The notes: generated from the sequence alone by a model not told the origin. Counted from the stretch's first letter, positions 16,526-25,710 are shown. The stretch is DNA of 36,851 bases from a bacterium (GCA_024743255.1 JANSWY010000043.1:1-36851); one strand, 5' to 3'. Program-made: numbers and translations.

Positions 16526-17796
16526 TGTTTTGCTGGTTTAACTTTAGTTTTCACTTCACCAAAACCTACCCTCACTCCATTTTTCTCTCCATACCCTCTC
16601 ATGATAACAGTATCATTATCAAGAATAAATTTTCTTTCACTTCCATCGGACATTTTCAATGGCTTGGTTCCTTTCCAGGCCAACTCAAGCATGGAACCGT
16701 AAGAATCAGGAGTTTCTCCACTGATTGTTCCTGAACCATACATGTCACCTACATTGATATTACAACCATTTACTGTGTGGTGAGCCAATTGTTGGGCGAT
16801 ATTCCAGTACATGAATTTAAAATTACTCGAGCTTACTTTAGTCTCCTCTGCTCCATCAGGCTCGATGAAAACATCTAAATTAATATCAAAGTTTTTATCT
16901 CCTTCGTATTTCAGATAATCCAAAACTTCTGGATCTTGTTGTGGTCCAGGAATTCTAAATGGCTCCAAAGCATCCAATGTTACAATCCATGGAGAGATTG
17001 ATGATGCAAAATTCTTAGCGAGAAACGGTCCAAGCGGAACATATTCCCATTTCTGAATATCTCTTGCAGACCAATCATTGAATAAAACCATTCCAAAAAT
17101 ATAATCCTCAGCATTATCAATGGTAATAGCTTCACCTAGCTCGTTACTCTTGCAAGTTATAAATGCCATTTCCAGCTCAAAATCAAGTCTCTTCGTTGGG
17201 CCAAAAACAGGGCTATCCTGATTATCTTCTTTTGTTTGACCATTTGGTCTTGTTATTGGTGTACCTGATGCAATGATTGAGGAAGCTCTTCCATGATATC
17301 CCACTGGAATATGTTTCCAATTTGGCATCAAAGCATTTTTAGGATCTCTAAACATAGAACCCACATTAAATGCGTGTTGCTCACTTGAATAAAAATCGGT
17401 GTAGTCTCTTACCTGAATTGGAAGCAGCATTTCCACCTCTTCCATAGGGATTAAAGCCAAGGTTTTATCCGCTTTATTATCTCTTAAATCACCACAATTT
17501 TCTTCTAATAATTGTGAGATTTTCGTTCTTACCTCAGAAGTTTTTGATCTCCCTAATCCAATAAAATCATTTAAAAACGGCTGGTTAAAAATACCATTAG
17601 GCAGTCCTAAACCATCCAGATATCCATGTTCTTGAATAAACACCAGATCCAAAACATAATCACCGATAGCAATTCCGGCACCAGCTTCAAGGTATTCTGT
17701 TTTAAAAACACCAAAAGGCAGGTTCTGAATTGGAAAGTCACTTCCTTCTGGTACTTCTACCCAGGATTTAAGTTCAGGGTTATTAGGATTATACAT
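16522..17796 (-). CDS. fahA: Fumarylacetoacetase
   Basis: A 424-residue hydrolase that splits fumarylacetoacetate to fumarate and acetoacetate, the last step of tyrosine breakdown. Family features are the N-terminal FPIQNLPFGVF, VRDYTDFYSSEQHA, PVGYHGRASS, RLDFELEMAFI (metal-binding glutamates), FNDWSARDIQ, and the C-terminal YGSGTISGETPDS-GSMLELAWKG. Length is usual for the family. It heads a two-gene operon with the flavin-reductase-like gene. hppD of the same pathway is in the window at 31112-32266; homogentisate dioxygenase is not in the window. An unusual palindrome flanked by repeats lies upstream (17810-17863). Confidence 0.96.
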   Translation of the reverse strand: MYNPNNPELKSWVEVPEGSDFPIQNLPFGVFKTEYLEAGAGIAIGDYVLDLVFIQEHGYLDGLGLPNGIFNQPFLNDFIGLGRSKTSEVRTKISQLLEENCGDLRDNKADKTLALIPMEEVEMLLPIQVRDYTDFYSSEQHAFNVGSMFRDPKNALMPNWKHIPVGYHGRASSIIASGTPITRPNGQTKEDNQDSPVFGPTKRLDFELEMAFITCKSNELGEAITIDNAEDYIFGMVLFNDWSARDIQKWEYVPLGPFLAKNFASSISPWIVTLDALEPFRIPGPQQDPEVLDYLKYEGDKNFDINLDVFIEPDGAEETKVSSSNFKFMYWNIAQQLAHHTVNGCNINVGDMYGSGTISGETPDSYGSMLELAWKGTKPLKMSDGSERKFILDNDTVIMRGYGEKNGVRVGFGEVKTKVKPAKQ

Positions 17797-17809
17797 ATGT
17801 TGCTATTTG

Positions 17810-17863
17810 AATATTAAAATCACCAATCCCGATTGGCAGTTCGAAATTATGAAATATTAAAAT
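17810..17863 (-). promoter_or_regulatory. Candidate fahA operator: palindrome flanked by direct repeats
   Basis: The perfect inverted repeat CCAATC-CC-GATTGG (17823-17836) lies 27-40 nt before the fahA start. Two exact copies of AATATTAAAAT flank it (17810-17820 and 17853-17863). A -7-like TAATTTCG (7 of 8, minus strand) lies between the palindrome and the distal repeat, so a protein bound at the palindrome would sit just downstream of the transcription start. No regulator gene is adjacent. Confidence 0.4.
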
Positions 17864-17996
17864 TCCATTCTAACATTTTGTCATTATTCACTCATATAGT
17901 TGAATAAGCAGCTTAATAATTCTTCGTAACAGCAATTAATCAATATAGATCAAACAAATTATTCCATTCTCAGGAGCAAATAATCCCCAGATAATT

Positions 17997-18004
17997 TAGT
18001 TTTG
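17997..18004 (+). promoter_or_regulatory. -7 box (TAGTTTTG) of the valS promoter
   Basis: Exact TAnnTTTG match 30 nt before the valS start, predicting a leader of about 24 nt. No clear -33 TTG is seen. The rest of the 237-nt gap between fahA and valS shows nothing else beyond the fahA leader elements. Confidence 0.5.
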
Positions 18005-18033
18005 CGCATTCAAAAAATTAAAGGTAATAGCAG

Positions 18034-20712
18034 ATGTCTCTTAGTACGAAATATAACCCGTCTGAAGTAGAAGATAAATGGTATCAATACTGGTTGGATA
18101 AGAAGTTTTTTAAGTCGACTCCAAATCCGGATAAAGAACCATACAGCATTGTCATTCCTCCTCCAAACGTCACGGGTGTCTTACACATGGGACATATGCT
18201 TAATAATACCATCCAGGACATTCTTATAAGAAAGGCTAGAATGGAAGGTAAAGAGGCTTGCTGGGTACCTGGTACCGACCATGCTTCTATTGCAACTGAA
18301 GCAAAAGTTGTAAAAATGCTTCGTGAGCAAGGCATAAAGAAGAGTGATCTTTCCAGAGATGAGTTCATGAAACATGCTTGGGAATGGAAGGAGAAGTATG
18401 GAGGTATTATCCTGGAGCAGCTGAAAAAGCTGGGCGCATCGTGTGATTGGGACAGAACTGCCTTTACTATGGATGATGAGTACTACAAAGCTGTAATTAG
18501 AGTATTTGTTGACCTTCATAAAAAAGGATACATCTACAGAGGATTAAGAATGATCAACTGGGATGTAGAAGCAAAAACGGCCGTTTCAAATGAGGAAGTA
18601 GTTTATCAGGAAGGTGGAGAGGTTTCGAAACTTTACTCAGTTAGATATGCTATCAAAGACAGTGATGAAACAGTAGTCATTGCCACTCAACGTCCAGAGA
18701 CGATTTTAGGAGATGCCGCAATAGCAGTAAATCCAAAAGATGAAAGGTTCAAACACCTAATTGGTAAAACTGCATTAGTTCCTTTTATCAACAGAGAAAT
18801 TCCAATTATCGGAGATGATTATGTAGAGTTGGATTTTGGTACAGGTTGTCTGAAAGTTACACCAGCGCATGATCCGAATGACTATGAAATTGGAATCCGT
18901 CACAACCTTGAGGTAATAGATACCATCAATGAGGATGGTACTTTGAATGAGAAATGTGAATGGCCTCCTTACTTCGGCATGGAGAGATTCAAAGCAAGAA
19001 AGGTAATTATCAAAGATCTTGATGAAGCTGGTATTCTTGTTGGAGAAGAAGAGTTTACTACCAGAATTGGTAGATCAGAAAGAACTAATTCCGTAATCGA
19101 ACCAAAGCTTTCTCTACAGTGGTTTATTAAGATGAAAGAAATATCCAGAACTGCTCATAAAGCGGTGATGGATGATGAGATATTATTATACCCTTCAAAA
19201 TTCAAAAACACCTACAATCACTGGATGGAAAATGTACGTGATTGGTGTATCTCCAGACAATTATGGTGGGGACAAAGAATCCCGGCATATTATTTCGGGT
19301 CAGGTGAAGATGATTTTGTTGTTGCTGAATCTATTGAAGAAGCTGTTCAGCTTGCACAGGAGAAGTCCGGAAATTCTGGATTAACAGCTGGCGATTTAAA
19401 GCAGGACGAAGATGTATTAGATACATGGGCATCAAGTTGGTTGTTCCCAACCGCTGTTTTCAATGGCTTCAAGGATGAGTACTTCGATAAAGAAACTGGG
19501 AAAATCATTGAAGGAAAGAATGTTGAATTAGACTATTATTATCCAACAAGCACATTAGTAACCGCTCCTGAAATTCTGTTCTTCTGGGTGGCGAGAATGA
19601 TTATTGCTGGGTATGAATATAAAAATGACAAGCCTTTCAAGAATGTTTATCTAACAGGTATTGTAAGAGATAAGCAAAGAAGGAAAATGTCCAAGTCATT
19701 GGGTAATTCCCCAGATCCATTGGATTTGATTGCAGAGCATGGTGCAGATGCTGTAAGAACAGGAATGCTTTTCAGTTCTCCTGCTGGTAATGACTTGCTT
19801 TTTGATATGAAGTTAGTTGAGCAGGGAAGAAATTACGCCAATAAAATATGGAATGCATTTCGTCTAATAAAAGGCTGGGAAGTTGTAGATGGTCATAACA
19901 CAGATAACGATATACCAATTCAATGGATTGAATCTCGAATAAACAAAGTTCTTGCAGAACTAGAAGACCATTTTGACAAATTCCGAATTTCCGATGCGTT
20001 AATGGCTCAATACAAATTGGTTTGGGAGGAATTCTGTAATTATTTCCTTGAAATGATTAAACCAGATTTTGAAAAGCCTATTGATAAAGCGACTTACGAC
20101 AAGACGATAGAACTATTCAATACAATTTTGAGGATGATTCATCCCTTTATGCCATTCATTAGTGAAGAGCTTTGGCACAATCTTGATTCTCGTAAAGAAG
20201 AAGACTGCTTGATAGTTGCGGAATGGCCTAAGCCTATGAATTTTAATGAGAAAGCTATTTCTGATATGGAAACAGTAATTGAGATAGCTTTCTCATTAAG
20301 AAATATTCGTAATTCGAAAGGCCTTAGCCCTCATTTAAAGTTGGAGCTAAATATTAAGTGTAATTCAAAAGACCTTTATGAGCTTAACAGTAAGTTGTTG
20401 ATGAAGTTCAGTAAATTGGAAACAATCAACTTTATTGACGAAAAACCTACTGGAGGAGCTTCATTTATGGTTAAAAATGATGAGTTCTTTATTCCGTTAG
20501 AAGGAGCAATTGATATAGAAAAAGAAAAAGCTGAACTAGAAAAAGAAATAAATTATACTGAAGGGTTCCTTAACTCCGTTATGAAGAAGCTTAGCAACGA
20601 GAAATTCGTAAGCGGAGCGCCGCAAAAAGTGGTTGAAATGGAGCAGAAGAAAAAAGCTGATGCTGAGGAAAAAATCAAAAAACTCAGGGAAAGTTTAGCA
20701 AATTTGCAATAA
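18034..20712 (+). CDS. valS: Valyl-tRNA synthetase
   Basis: An 892-residue class I aminoacyl-tRNA synthetase that charges tRNA-Val. The HIGH motif is HMGH (51-54, in PPPNVTGVLHMGH) and the KMSKS motif is at 551-555 (RRKMSKSLGNSPDP). Between them is the editing domain (ATQRPETILGDAAIAVNP, VTPAHDPNDYEIG) that removes mischarged threonine. The WASSWLF and ITGIVRD-type motifs of the catalytic core are present. The C-terminal 70 residues form the charged coiled coil typical of ValRS. Length matches the family. It is probably monocistronic or read on into the small gene at 20783. Confidence 0.98.
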   Translation: MSLSTKYNPSEVEDKWYQYWLDKKFFKSTPNPDKEPYSIVIPPPNVTGVLHMGHMLNNTIQDILIRKARMEGKEACWVPGTDHASIATEAKVVKMLREQGIKKSDLSRDEFMKHAWEWKEKYGGIILEQLKKLGASCDWDRTAFTMDDEYYKAVIRVFVDLHKKGYIYRGLRMINWDVEAKTAVSNEEVVYQEGGEVSKLYSVRYAIKDSDETVVIATQRPETILGDAAIAVNPKDERFKHLIGKTALVPFINREIPIIGDDYVELDFGTGCLKVTPAHDPNDYEIGIRHNLEVIDTINEDGTLNEKCEWPPYFGMERFKARKVIIKDLDEAGILVGEEEFTTRIGRSERTNSVIEPKLSLQWFIKMKEISRTAHKAVMDDEILLYPSKFKNTYNHWMENVRDWCISRQLWWGQRIPAYYFGSGEDDFVVAESIEEAVQLAQEKSGNSGLTAGDLKQDEDVLDTWASSWLFPTAVFNGFKDEYFDKETGKIIEGKNVELDYYYPTSTLVTAPEILFFWVARMIIAGYEYKNDKPFKNVYLTGIVRDKQRRKMSKSLGNSPDPLDLIAEHGADAVRTGMLFSSPAGNDLLFDMKLVEQGRNYANKIWNAFRLIKGWEVVDGHNTDNDIPIQWIESRINKVLAELEDHFDKFRISDALMAQYKLVWEEFCNYFLEMIKPDFEKPIDKATYDKTIELFNTILRMIHPFMPFISEELWHNLDSRKEEDCLIVAEWPKPMNFNEKAISDMETVIEIAFSLRNIRNSKGLSPHLKLELNIKCNSKDLYELNSKLLMKFSKLETINFIDEKPTGGASFMVKNDEFFIPLEGAIDIEKEKAELEKEINYTEGFLNSVMKKLSNEKFVSGAPQKVVEMEQKKKADAEEKIKKLRESLANLQ

Positions 20713-20782
20713 ATTCGCAGCTTCATTGCCAACCAAACTTAGTAAGACGACTATCTGTAAAATTTAAAAATTAGCTAAAGTT

Positions 20783-21187
20783 ATGATGAATGTTATTCTA
20801 GGCATTTGCCTAAGTCTAAGCATTGGAACAAAAGGTGTGAGTGAGGAAGCGTTAGTGGGCACATGGAAATTAATCGAGCTTTCTCAAGATGGTAAAACAA
20901 CTTCTGTCTCTGACCCAATTAAGGTGGTCTTTGCAACGGAGGGTAAAATTGGTAAGTTTACTGGAAACACGAAGGGGAATTTGTTTTCGGGTCTTTTCAA
21001 TTTAAAATCGAAAAAGCAGATTTCAATTGATGGCTTAATGGCCACCAAAATGAAAGATTCTCAATTATCAGTTGACTTTTTAAAAGCTTTCGAAAGTGTA
21101 GATACTTACAAGCTCGAAAGCGACGTATTGATGCTCTCAGATGCAGAGAAATCAAAACTTCTGAAATTGAAGAAAGTAATTAACTAG
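20783..21187 (+). CDS. Small secreted META/HslJ-like protein
   Basis: A 134-residue protein. A short hydrophobic start (MMNVILGICLSLSIGTKG) may be a weak signal peptide. The rest fits the META/HslJ or lipocalin-like pattern: VGTWKLIEL near the start, a central KFTGNTKGN, a MATKM segment in place of the usual T-x-M, and a C-terminal strand VLMLSDAEKSKLLKLKKV. META-type domains occur in small envelope proteins; HslJ is linked to novobiocin resistance. The family assignment is tentative because the repeats are short. It follows valS by 70 nt, and its last 4 nt overlap the end of the convergent alanine-dehydrogenase-like gene. Confidence 0.7.
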   Translation: MMNVILGICLSLSIGTKGVSEEALVGTWKLIELSQDGKTTSVSDPIKVVFATEGKIGKFTGNTKGNLFSGLFNLKSKKQISIDGLMATKMKDSQLSVDFLKAFESVDTYKLESDVLMLSDAEKSKLLKLKKVIN

Positions 21188-22407
21188 AATCTTGCCGCAA
21201 TTAGCAAATTCAGATCTTTATATCTGAGATTATATTTTCTTGCTAAATGAACATTGGTAAGACTTCCACGGTGGCAGTAAACCCCTTTCATGAACCACTT
21301 ATGAGAAAAAATCATATCTTCCACTCCTCCTGAATCAGCTATCTGAAGCAGGATGGGTGTGAAGATATTGCTTAATGCATTTGTAGCAGTTCTCGACACT
21401 CTTGAGGCAATATTTGGTACACAATAGTGAATTACATCATAAGAGGTAAAGACTGGCTTTTTGTGAGTCGTAATTTCTGATGTCTCGATGCATCCTCCCT
21501 GATCAATACTTACATCAATGATAACAGCACCTGGTTTCATCTGAGCAACCATTTCTTCGGTTACAACGCATAGGTTTTTACCTTTTTCAGCCCTGATAGC
21601 CCCAATTACCACATCGGCATTCATAAGAGATTTGCTCAGTGCCGCATTATCAATGGTAGAAGTATGAACCTGATGTCCAAGAGCATGCTTCAATCTCCTT
21701 AGTTTGTATACATGGTTATCATAAACAGATATGTCAGCACCTAATCCCAAAGCCGCTCTTGCTGCATACTCCGCAACCGTCCCAGCGCCTAATATCACTA
21801 CTTGGGTTGGTGGCACCCCTGTAATACCACCTAAAATGATGCCTTGTCCTATTTTACTATTACTTAAGTATTCAGCAGCAATAAGCATTACTGTACTACC
21901 AGCAATTTCACTCATAGCTCTGACCAATGGTAACCCTCCTACCTTATCTTCAATAAATTCGTAAGCAAGTGCCGTGATTTTCTTTTTGTTGAGAGCAATA
22001 ATAAAGTCTGTTGTCTGGCTTCCTGATTGAAATGCAGAAATCAAGGTTATACCTTCTTTCATGACCTCAATTTCTTTTAAAGTAGGTGGTTCCACTTTAA
22101 GAATGATATTTGCCTGAAATACTTCCTTGTTGCTGTAGACTATTTTCGCACCAGCATCGCTATACTCCTGATCTGAGTAATTTGAAGATTCCCCTGCTCC
22201 GGTTTCTACCCAAATTTTATGGCCATTGTTAACTAGTACACTTACTGATTCTGGCTTCAGCGATACCCTGTTTTCCTGATGTGAAGTTTCCTTAGGAACC
22301 CCAATAAACAATTCACCTTTACTCTCTTTGAGCTTTACAAGAGCTTCCTGAGGAAAAAGAGCGCCTTTGGCAAGCGACTCTACTTCTGACTTAATCTTCT
22401 CCACCAT
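21184..22407 (-). CDS. ald: Alanine dehydrogenase-like protein (AlaDH/PNT family)
   Basis: A 407-residue protein of the alanine dehydrogenase / transhydrogenase alpha-subunit family. The substrate-domain motif GVPKETSHQENRVSL (36-50) carries R47, K104 is in ILKVEPPT, the nucleotide loop is VVILGAGTVAEYAA (203-216), and DVSIDQGGC holds D302. The histidine that is catalytic in well-studied alanine dehydrogenases (the YLHLA segment) is replaced: the matching stretch reads LISAFQSGSQ, with Q127 at that position. Alanine as substrate is therefore not assured. An N-terminal extension of about 33 residues is also present. The start overlaps tsaE by 17 nt, so it is the last gene of the porX-tsaE-ald operon. 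Confidence 0.85.
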   Translation of the reverse strand: MVEKIKSEVESLAKGALFPQEALVKLKESKGELFIGVPKETSHQENRVSLKPESVSVLVNNGHKIWVETGAGESSNYSDQEYSDAGAKIVYSNKEVFQANIILKVEPPTLKEIEVMKEGITLISAFQSGSQTTDFIIALNKKKITALAYEFIEDKVGGLPLVRAMSEIAGSTVMLIAAEYLSNSKIGQGIILGGITGVPPTQVVILGAGTVAEYAARAALGLGADISVYDNHVYKLRRLKHALGHQVHTSTIDNAALSKSLMNADVVIGAIRAEKGKNLCVVTEEMVAQMKPGAVIIDVSIDQGGCIETSEITTHKKPVFTSYDVIHYCVPNIASRVSRTATNALSNIFTPILLQIADSGGVEDMIFSHKWFMKGVYCHRGSLTNVHLARKYNLRYKDLNLLIAARF

Positions 22408-22825
22408 GTGGCCTTACGGATAATATTCGTTGGTTATTATCCCCTAATTTAATATTTATTTCCAGGTATTCATCAGGAATTAATGAAGGTATTCTCTCCG
22501 GCCACTCAACAAAGCACAAATCCTCAGAATAAAAATACTCGTCTAATCCAATATCTATGGCCTCCCGTTCACTCTCTATACGGTAGAAATCAAAATGGTA
22601 AACAACATCTTCGGATTCAGTCCAGTATTCATTAACAATTGAAAAAGTAGGGCTACTAATATTATCAACCACATTGGCATGATGGCATAACTCTTTAATA
22701 AAGGTAGTTTTACCAGCACCCATTTCTCCATAGAATAGCCAGACTTTATATCTGTCAGAATACTGATCAATCAGTGTTTTTGCGGCTTCTGGTAATTCTG
22801 AAAGATCGTTAACTTCTATCTCCAT
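22391..22825 (-). CDS. tsaE: tRNA threonylcarbamoyladenosine (t6A) biosynthesis ATPase TsaE
   Basis: A 144-residue P-loop protein. Walker A is YGEMGAGKTTFIKELC (from about residue 32), with SSPTFSIVNEY after it and a C-terminal CFVEWPERIPSLIPDEYLEI. TsaE works with TsaB and TsaD to make t6A at position 37 of ANN-decoding tRNAs. Length is usual. Its start overlaps the porX stop by one nucleotide (TAATG) and its end overlaps ald by 17 nt, so the three are very likely translated from one mRNA. The combination with porX and ald recurs in Bacteroidota as I recall. Confidence 0.95.
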   Translation of the reverse strand: MEIEVNDLSELPEAAKTLIDQYSDRYKVWLFYGEMGAGKTTFIKELCHHANVVDNISSPTFSIVNEYWTESEDVVYHFDFYRIESEREAIDIGLDEYFYSEDLCFVEWPERIPSLIPDEYLEINIKLGDNNQRILSVRPHGGED

Positions 22826-24375
22826 TATTTAGGCTGCAGTGTAATGATTGGCACTATCATTTCCTCAAGACTAATTCCTCCATGTTGAAATGTGTCTCTG
22901 TAATAATTCACATAGTGATTATAATTATTAGGATAAGCAAAGAAATAGTCTTCAACCGCAAATGCATATGATGTGGATACATTCACTTTCGGTAAAAACA
23001 ATGAATCCGGCTTTTTACAGCTGTATACGTTATCGTCTTTAAAGGCCAGATTCTTACCTTGTTTATAGCGCAAGTTTGTATTGGTATTTCTATCACCAAC
23101 AATTTTAAATGGCTTCTTAACCCTAATTGTACCATGATCTGTAGTGATGACCACTTTAACCTTTTCGGAGGCAAGTAAAGTCAAAAGATCATAAAGGCTT
23201 GAATGCGTAAACCACGACATAGTTAAGGATCTATACGCTGATTCGTCAGGTGCTAGTTCCCTAATCATCTGTAAATCTGTTCTGGCGTGAGAAAGCATAT
23301 CTACAAAGTTGAAAACTATGGCATTCAAAGGGTTATTCATGAGATTTTTGAAATTATCAATCAATGATCTGCCCTCGTTTGCTCTTATTATTTTATGATA
23401 GCTGTGCCTCGAATCTATTCGCGCCTTTTTTAGTTGTCTTTCAAGAAACTCACTTTCCTTATTATTTTTCCCTTCATCAGAATCCTCTCCAACCCACAAA
23501 TCCGGATGATACTTTGCCATCTCATTCGGCAACATTCCAGAGAAAATAGCATTTCGTGCATATGCCGTAGTAGTAGGTAAAATTGAATAATAATAGTCCT
23601 CAGAAACAACATTAAACAAATTGGCTACTTCAGGCTCAATGATTTCCCATTGGTCATATCTCAAATTATCTATTACAATAAAAAATACTGGTTCATCTCC
23701 AAGAAGTGGAAATACCTTCTTTGCCATCAAATTATGAGACATTATAGGTCGATCAATATCAGGATCATTCAACCAATCTTCGTAGTAATCCTCAATAAAC
23801 CTTGAAAAGTAAGCATTGGCTTCAGCTTTTTGATCTTTCAAAATTTCCGCCATGCTCTTGTCTTGAGAATTATCGATTTCTATATCCCAATAAACTAATT
23901 TCTTATAAATCTCCGCCCATTCTTTATGATCCATGTCATCCGAAAAGGCCATGCTCAACTTTCTGAAATCCTGCTGATATCCCATATTGGTTTTCTCAGC
24001 AATAATCCTTCGATTATCAAGGATTTTCTTCATGGACATCAGAATTTGATTAGGATTGATTGGCTTAATCAGGTAGTCGGCAATTTTTGCCCCGATTGCC
24101 TCTTCCATGATATACTCCTCCTCACTTTTAGTGATCATTACTACGGGAATATTTGGATGAGTGGATTTGATATAATTCAGAGTCTCCAGCCCAGACATGC
24201 CAGGCATATTTTCATCAAGGAATACAATATCAAACGCGGCATGGTCAATTTCTTGTAGCGCATCTGCACCACTATTTACAGGCGTAACATCAAATCCTTT
24301 GTTATTTAAGAATAATATATGAGGTTTGAGCAAGTCAATTTCATCGTCCGCCCATAAAATCTTATAGTTTTGCAT
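22825..24375 (-). CDS. porX: Type IX secretion regulator PorX (response regulator with PglZ phosphodiesterase domain)
   Basis: A 516-residue two-domain regulator. The receiver domain (1-120) has the acid pocket D10-D11, phospho-acceptor D54 (VFLDENMPG), T82-type residues in MITKSEE and K104 in LIKPIN. A helical linker (about 120-225) joins it to a PglZ alkaline-phosphatase-like domain whose metal and nucleophile residues are all seen: D236 (FIVIDNLRYDQW), the threonines of PTTTAYARN (268-270), D359 and H363 (FVDMLSHAR), D413-H414 (TTDHG) and H498 (FQHGG). PorX is controlled by the kinase PorY and governs type IX secretion; PglZ PorX proteins are reported oligonucleotide phosphodiesterases. 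The frame runs further upstream to 24447, but ATG 24375 is right: MQNYKILWADDE is the usual start. porY is not in the window. Confidence 0.95.
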   Translation of the reverse strand: MQNYKILWADDEIDLLKPHILFLNNKGFDVTPVNSGADALQEIDHAAFDIVFLDENMPGMSGLETLNYIKSTHPNIPVVMITKSEEEYIMEEAIGAKIADYLIKPINPNQILMSMKKILDNRRIIAEKTNMGYQQDFRKLSMAFSDDMDHKEWAEIYKKLVYWDIEIDNSQDKSMAEILKDQKAEANAYFSRFIEDYYEDWLNDPDIDRPIMSHNLMAKKVFPLLGDEPVFFIVIDNLRYDQWEIIEPEVANLFNVVSEDYYYSILPTTTAYARNAIFSGMLPNEMAKYHPDLWVGEDSDEGKNNKESEFLERQLKKARIDSRHSYHKIIRANEGRSLIDNFKNLMNNPLNAIVFNFVDMLSHARTDLQMIRELAPDESAYRSLTMSWFTHSSLYDLLTLLASEKVKVVITTDHGTIRVKKPFKIVGDRNTNTNLRYKQGKNLAFKDDNVYSCKKPDSLFLPKVNVSTSYAFAVEDYFFAYPNNYNHYVNYYRDTFQHGGISLEEMIVPIITLQPK

Positions 24376-24424
24376 GTAGGAATATCTAACTTTAGATCGA
24401 AAGTAAAAATAAAAGGAACAGAAT
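24376..24424. promoter_or_regulatory. Divergent promoter region of porX and the HD phosphohydrolase gene
   Basis: The 49-nt gap holds two back-to-back -7-like boxes, each 7 of 8 to TAnnTTTG: TACTTTCG on the minus strand (24405-24398) and TAACTTTA on the plus strand (24387-24394). They nearly touch, so the two transcripts may compete. Confidence 0.35.
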
Positions 24425-25654
24425 TTGAATAAAAAGAAAATTTTCAATGATCCTGTTTACGGGTTCATAACGATCCATAGTGGATTAATATTTGATATAA
24501 TCAATCATCCTTTTTTCCAACGGTTAAGAAGAATAAAACAACTGGGTCTTACGGAGTTTGTTTATCCTGGCGCTCTGCATACCAGATTCCATCACGCACT
24601 TGGCGCAATGCACCTGATGCAACTTACATTGGACAATCTAAGAAGCAAAGGAAATGAAATTTCAGACGAAGAATATGAAGGAGCTTTAATTGCTATTTTA
24701 CTCCATGATATTGGACATGGTCCATTTTCGCATACTCTGGAATTCAGTCTTCTTAAAGGAATTAATCACGAAGATATCTCATTAAAATTAATCAAAAGGC
24801 TGAATCAACATTTCAATGGCGCATTAGACCTTGCTCTTAAAATTTTTACAGGTTCTTATGAAAGACCTTTTCTACATCAACTGGTGAGCAGTCAACTTGA
24901 TGTAGACAGGATAGATTATTTAAAAAGAGACAGCTTCTTTACCGGTGTTCAGGAAGGCACAATTGGTGCTGATAGAATAATCAAGATGCTAAACCTCAAA
25001 AACGACGAAATAGTGGTTGAGGAAAAAGCAATCTACAGTATCGAAAATTTCCTGAGCGCAAGAAGATTAATGTATTGGCAAGTATATCTTCACAAAACGA
25101 GTGTTAGTGCAGAAAGCATGCTGATAGAAGTAATCAAGAGAGCGAGAAAACTAACAGAACAAGGTGTTGATCTACCCGCAACTCCTGCTTTCAAATTTTT
25201 CCTTGAAAGAAAAGTCACAGTAGCTGACTTTCTTGAAGATCCAGATATTATAGAAGTCTTTTCTTTATTAGACGACAATGATATTTGGGGAGCACTTAAG
25301 TTTTGGTCGACCCATGAGGACCAGGTTATTTCGTTGCTAAGCGAAATGCTGCTTACCAGGCAGTTATTCCAGATTTCTATCAATAATGAAAAAACTAGCT
25401 CCGGCACTGTTGAAGCTATAATAAAAAAGGTAGCTCAACAGTTTGAATTCAGTATGGAAGAAGCTAAGTACTTTGTAAGTAAGGGCAAAATAAGTAATTC
25501 TGCTTATGTCAGTAAAGGGCAATCAATCAATATTCTTACAAAATCTGGAGAAATTCTAGATGTCGCGCAAGCCACTGATTTACCAAACATTAAGGCTATG
25601 AGCAAAATTGTTAAAAAGTATTACCTCTGCTACCCAAAAAACATTAAGCTGTGA
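24425..25654 (+). CDS. HD-domain phosphohydrolase (SAMHD1/dGTPase-like)
   Basis: A 409-residue HD superfamily enzyme. The metal site shows H56/H57 (RFHHALG), the H94-D95 doublet in LLHDIGHGPFSH (93-104), and a further aspartate in SSQLDVDRIDYLKRD. N-terminal RRIKQLGLTEFVYPGALHTRF is characteristic of the family, whose members hydrolyse dNTPs or other nucleotides. The substrate here is not known. The start appears to be TTG at 24425, since no ATG lies in frame near the conserved N-terminus and TAA at 24410-24412 closes the frame upstream. In related genomes this gene leads an lpxD-lpxC/fabZ-lpxA set; lpxC/fabZ follows by 83 nt. Confidence 0.88.
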   Translation: MNKKKIFNDPVYGFITIHSGLIFDIINHPFFQRLRRIKQLGLTEFVYPGALHTRFHHALGAMHLMQLTLDNLRSKGNEISDEEYEGALIAILLHDIGHGPFSHTLEFSLLKGINHEDISLKLIKRLNQHFNGALDLALKIFTGSYERPFLHQLVSSQLDVDRIDYLKRDSFFTGVQEGTIGADRIIKMLNLKNDEIVVEEKAIYSIENFLSARRLMYWQVYLHKTSVSAESMLIEVIKRARKLTEQGVDLPATPAFKFFLERKVTVADFLEDPDIIEVFSLLDDNDIWGALKFWSTHEDQVISLLSEMLLTRQLFQISINNEKTSSGTVEAIIKKVAQQFEFSMEEAKYFVSKGKISNSAYVSKGQSINILTKSGEILDVAQATDLPNIKAMSKIVKKYYLCYPKNIKL

Positions 25655-25710
25655 CAGCAGAAAGGCCTTAAGATTAAAAGGGTCTATCTAGGGATAATCA
25701 AACTAAATGA

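Noticed and set aside
24376-24447. A 24-residue N-terminal extension of PorX (frame open to 24447)
   Set aside because: It overlaps the start of the divergent HD gene and reads as a random hydrophobic stretch; the receiver domain starts normally at the ATG at 24375.
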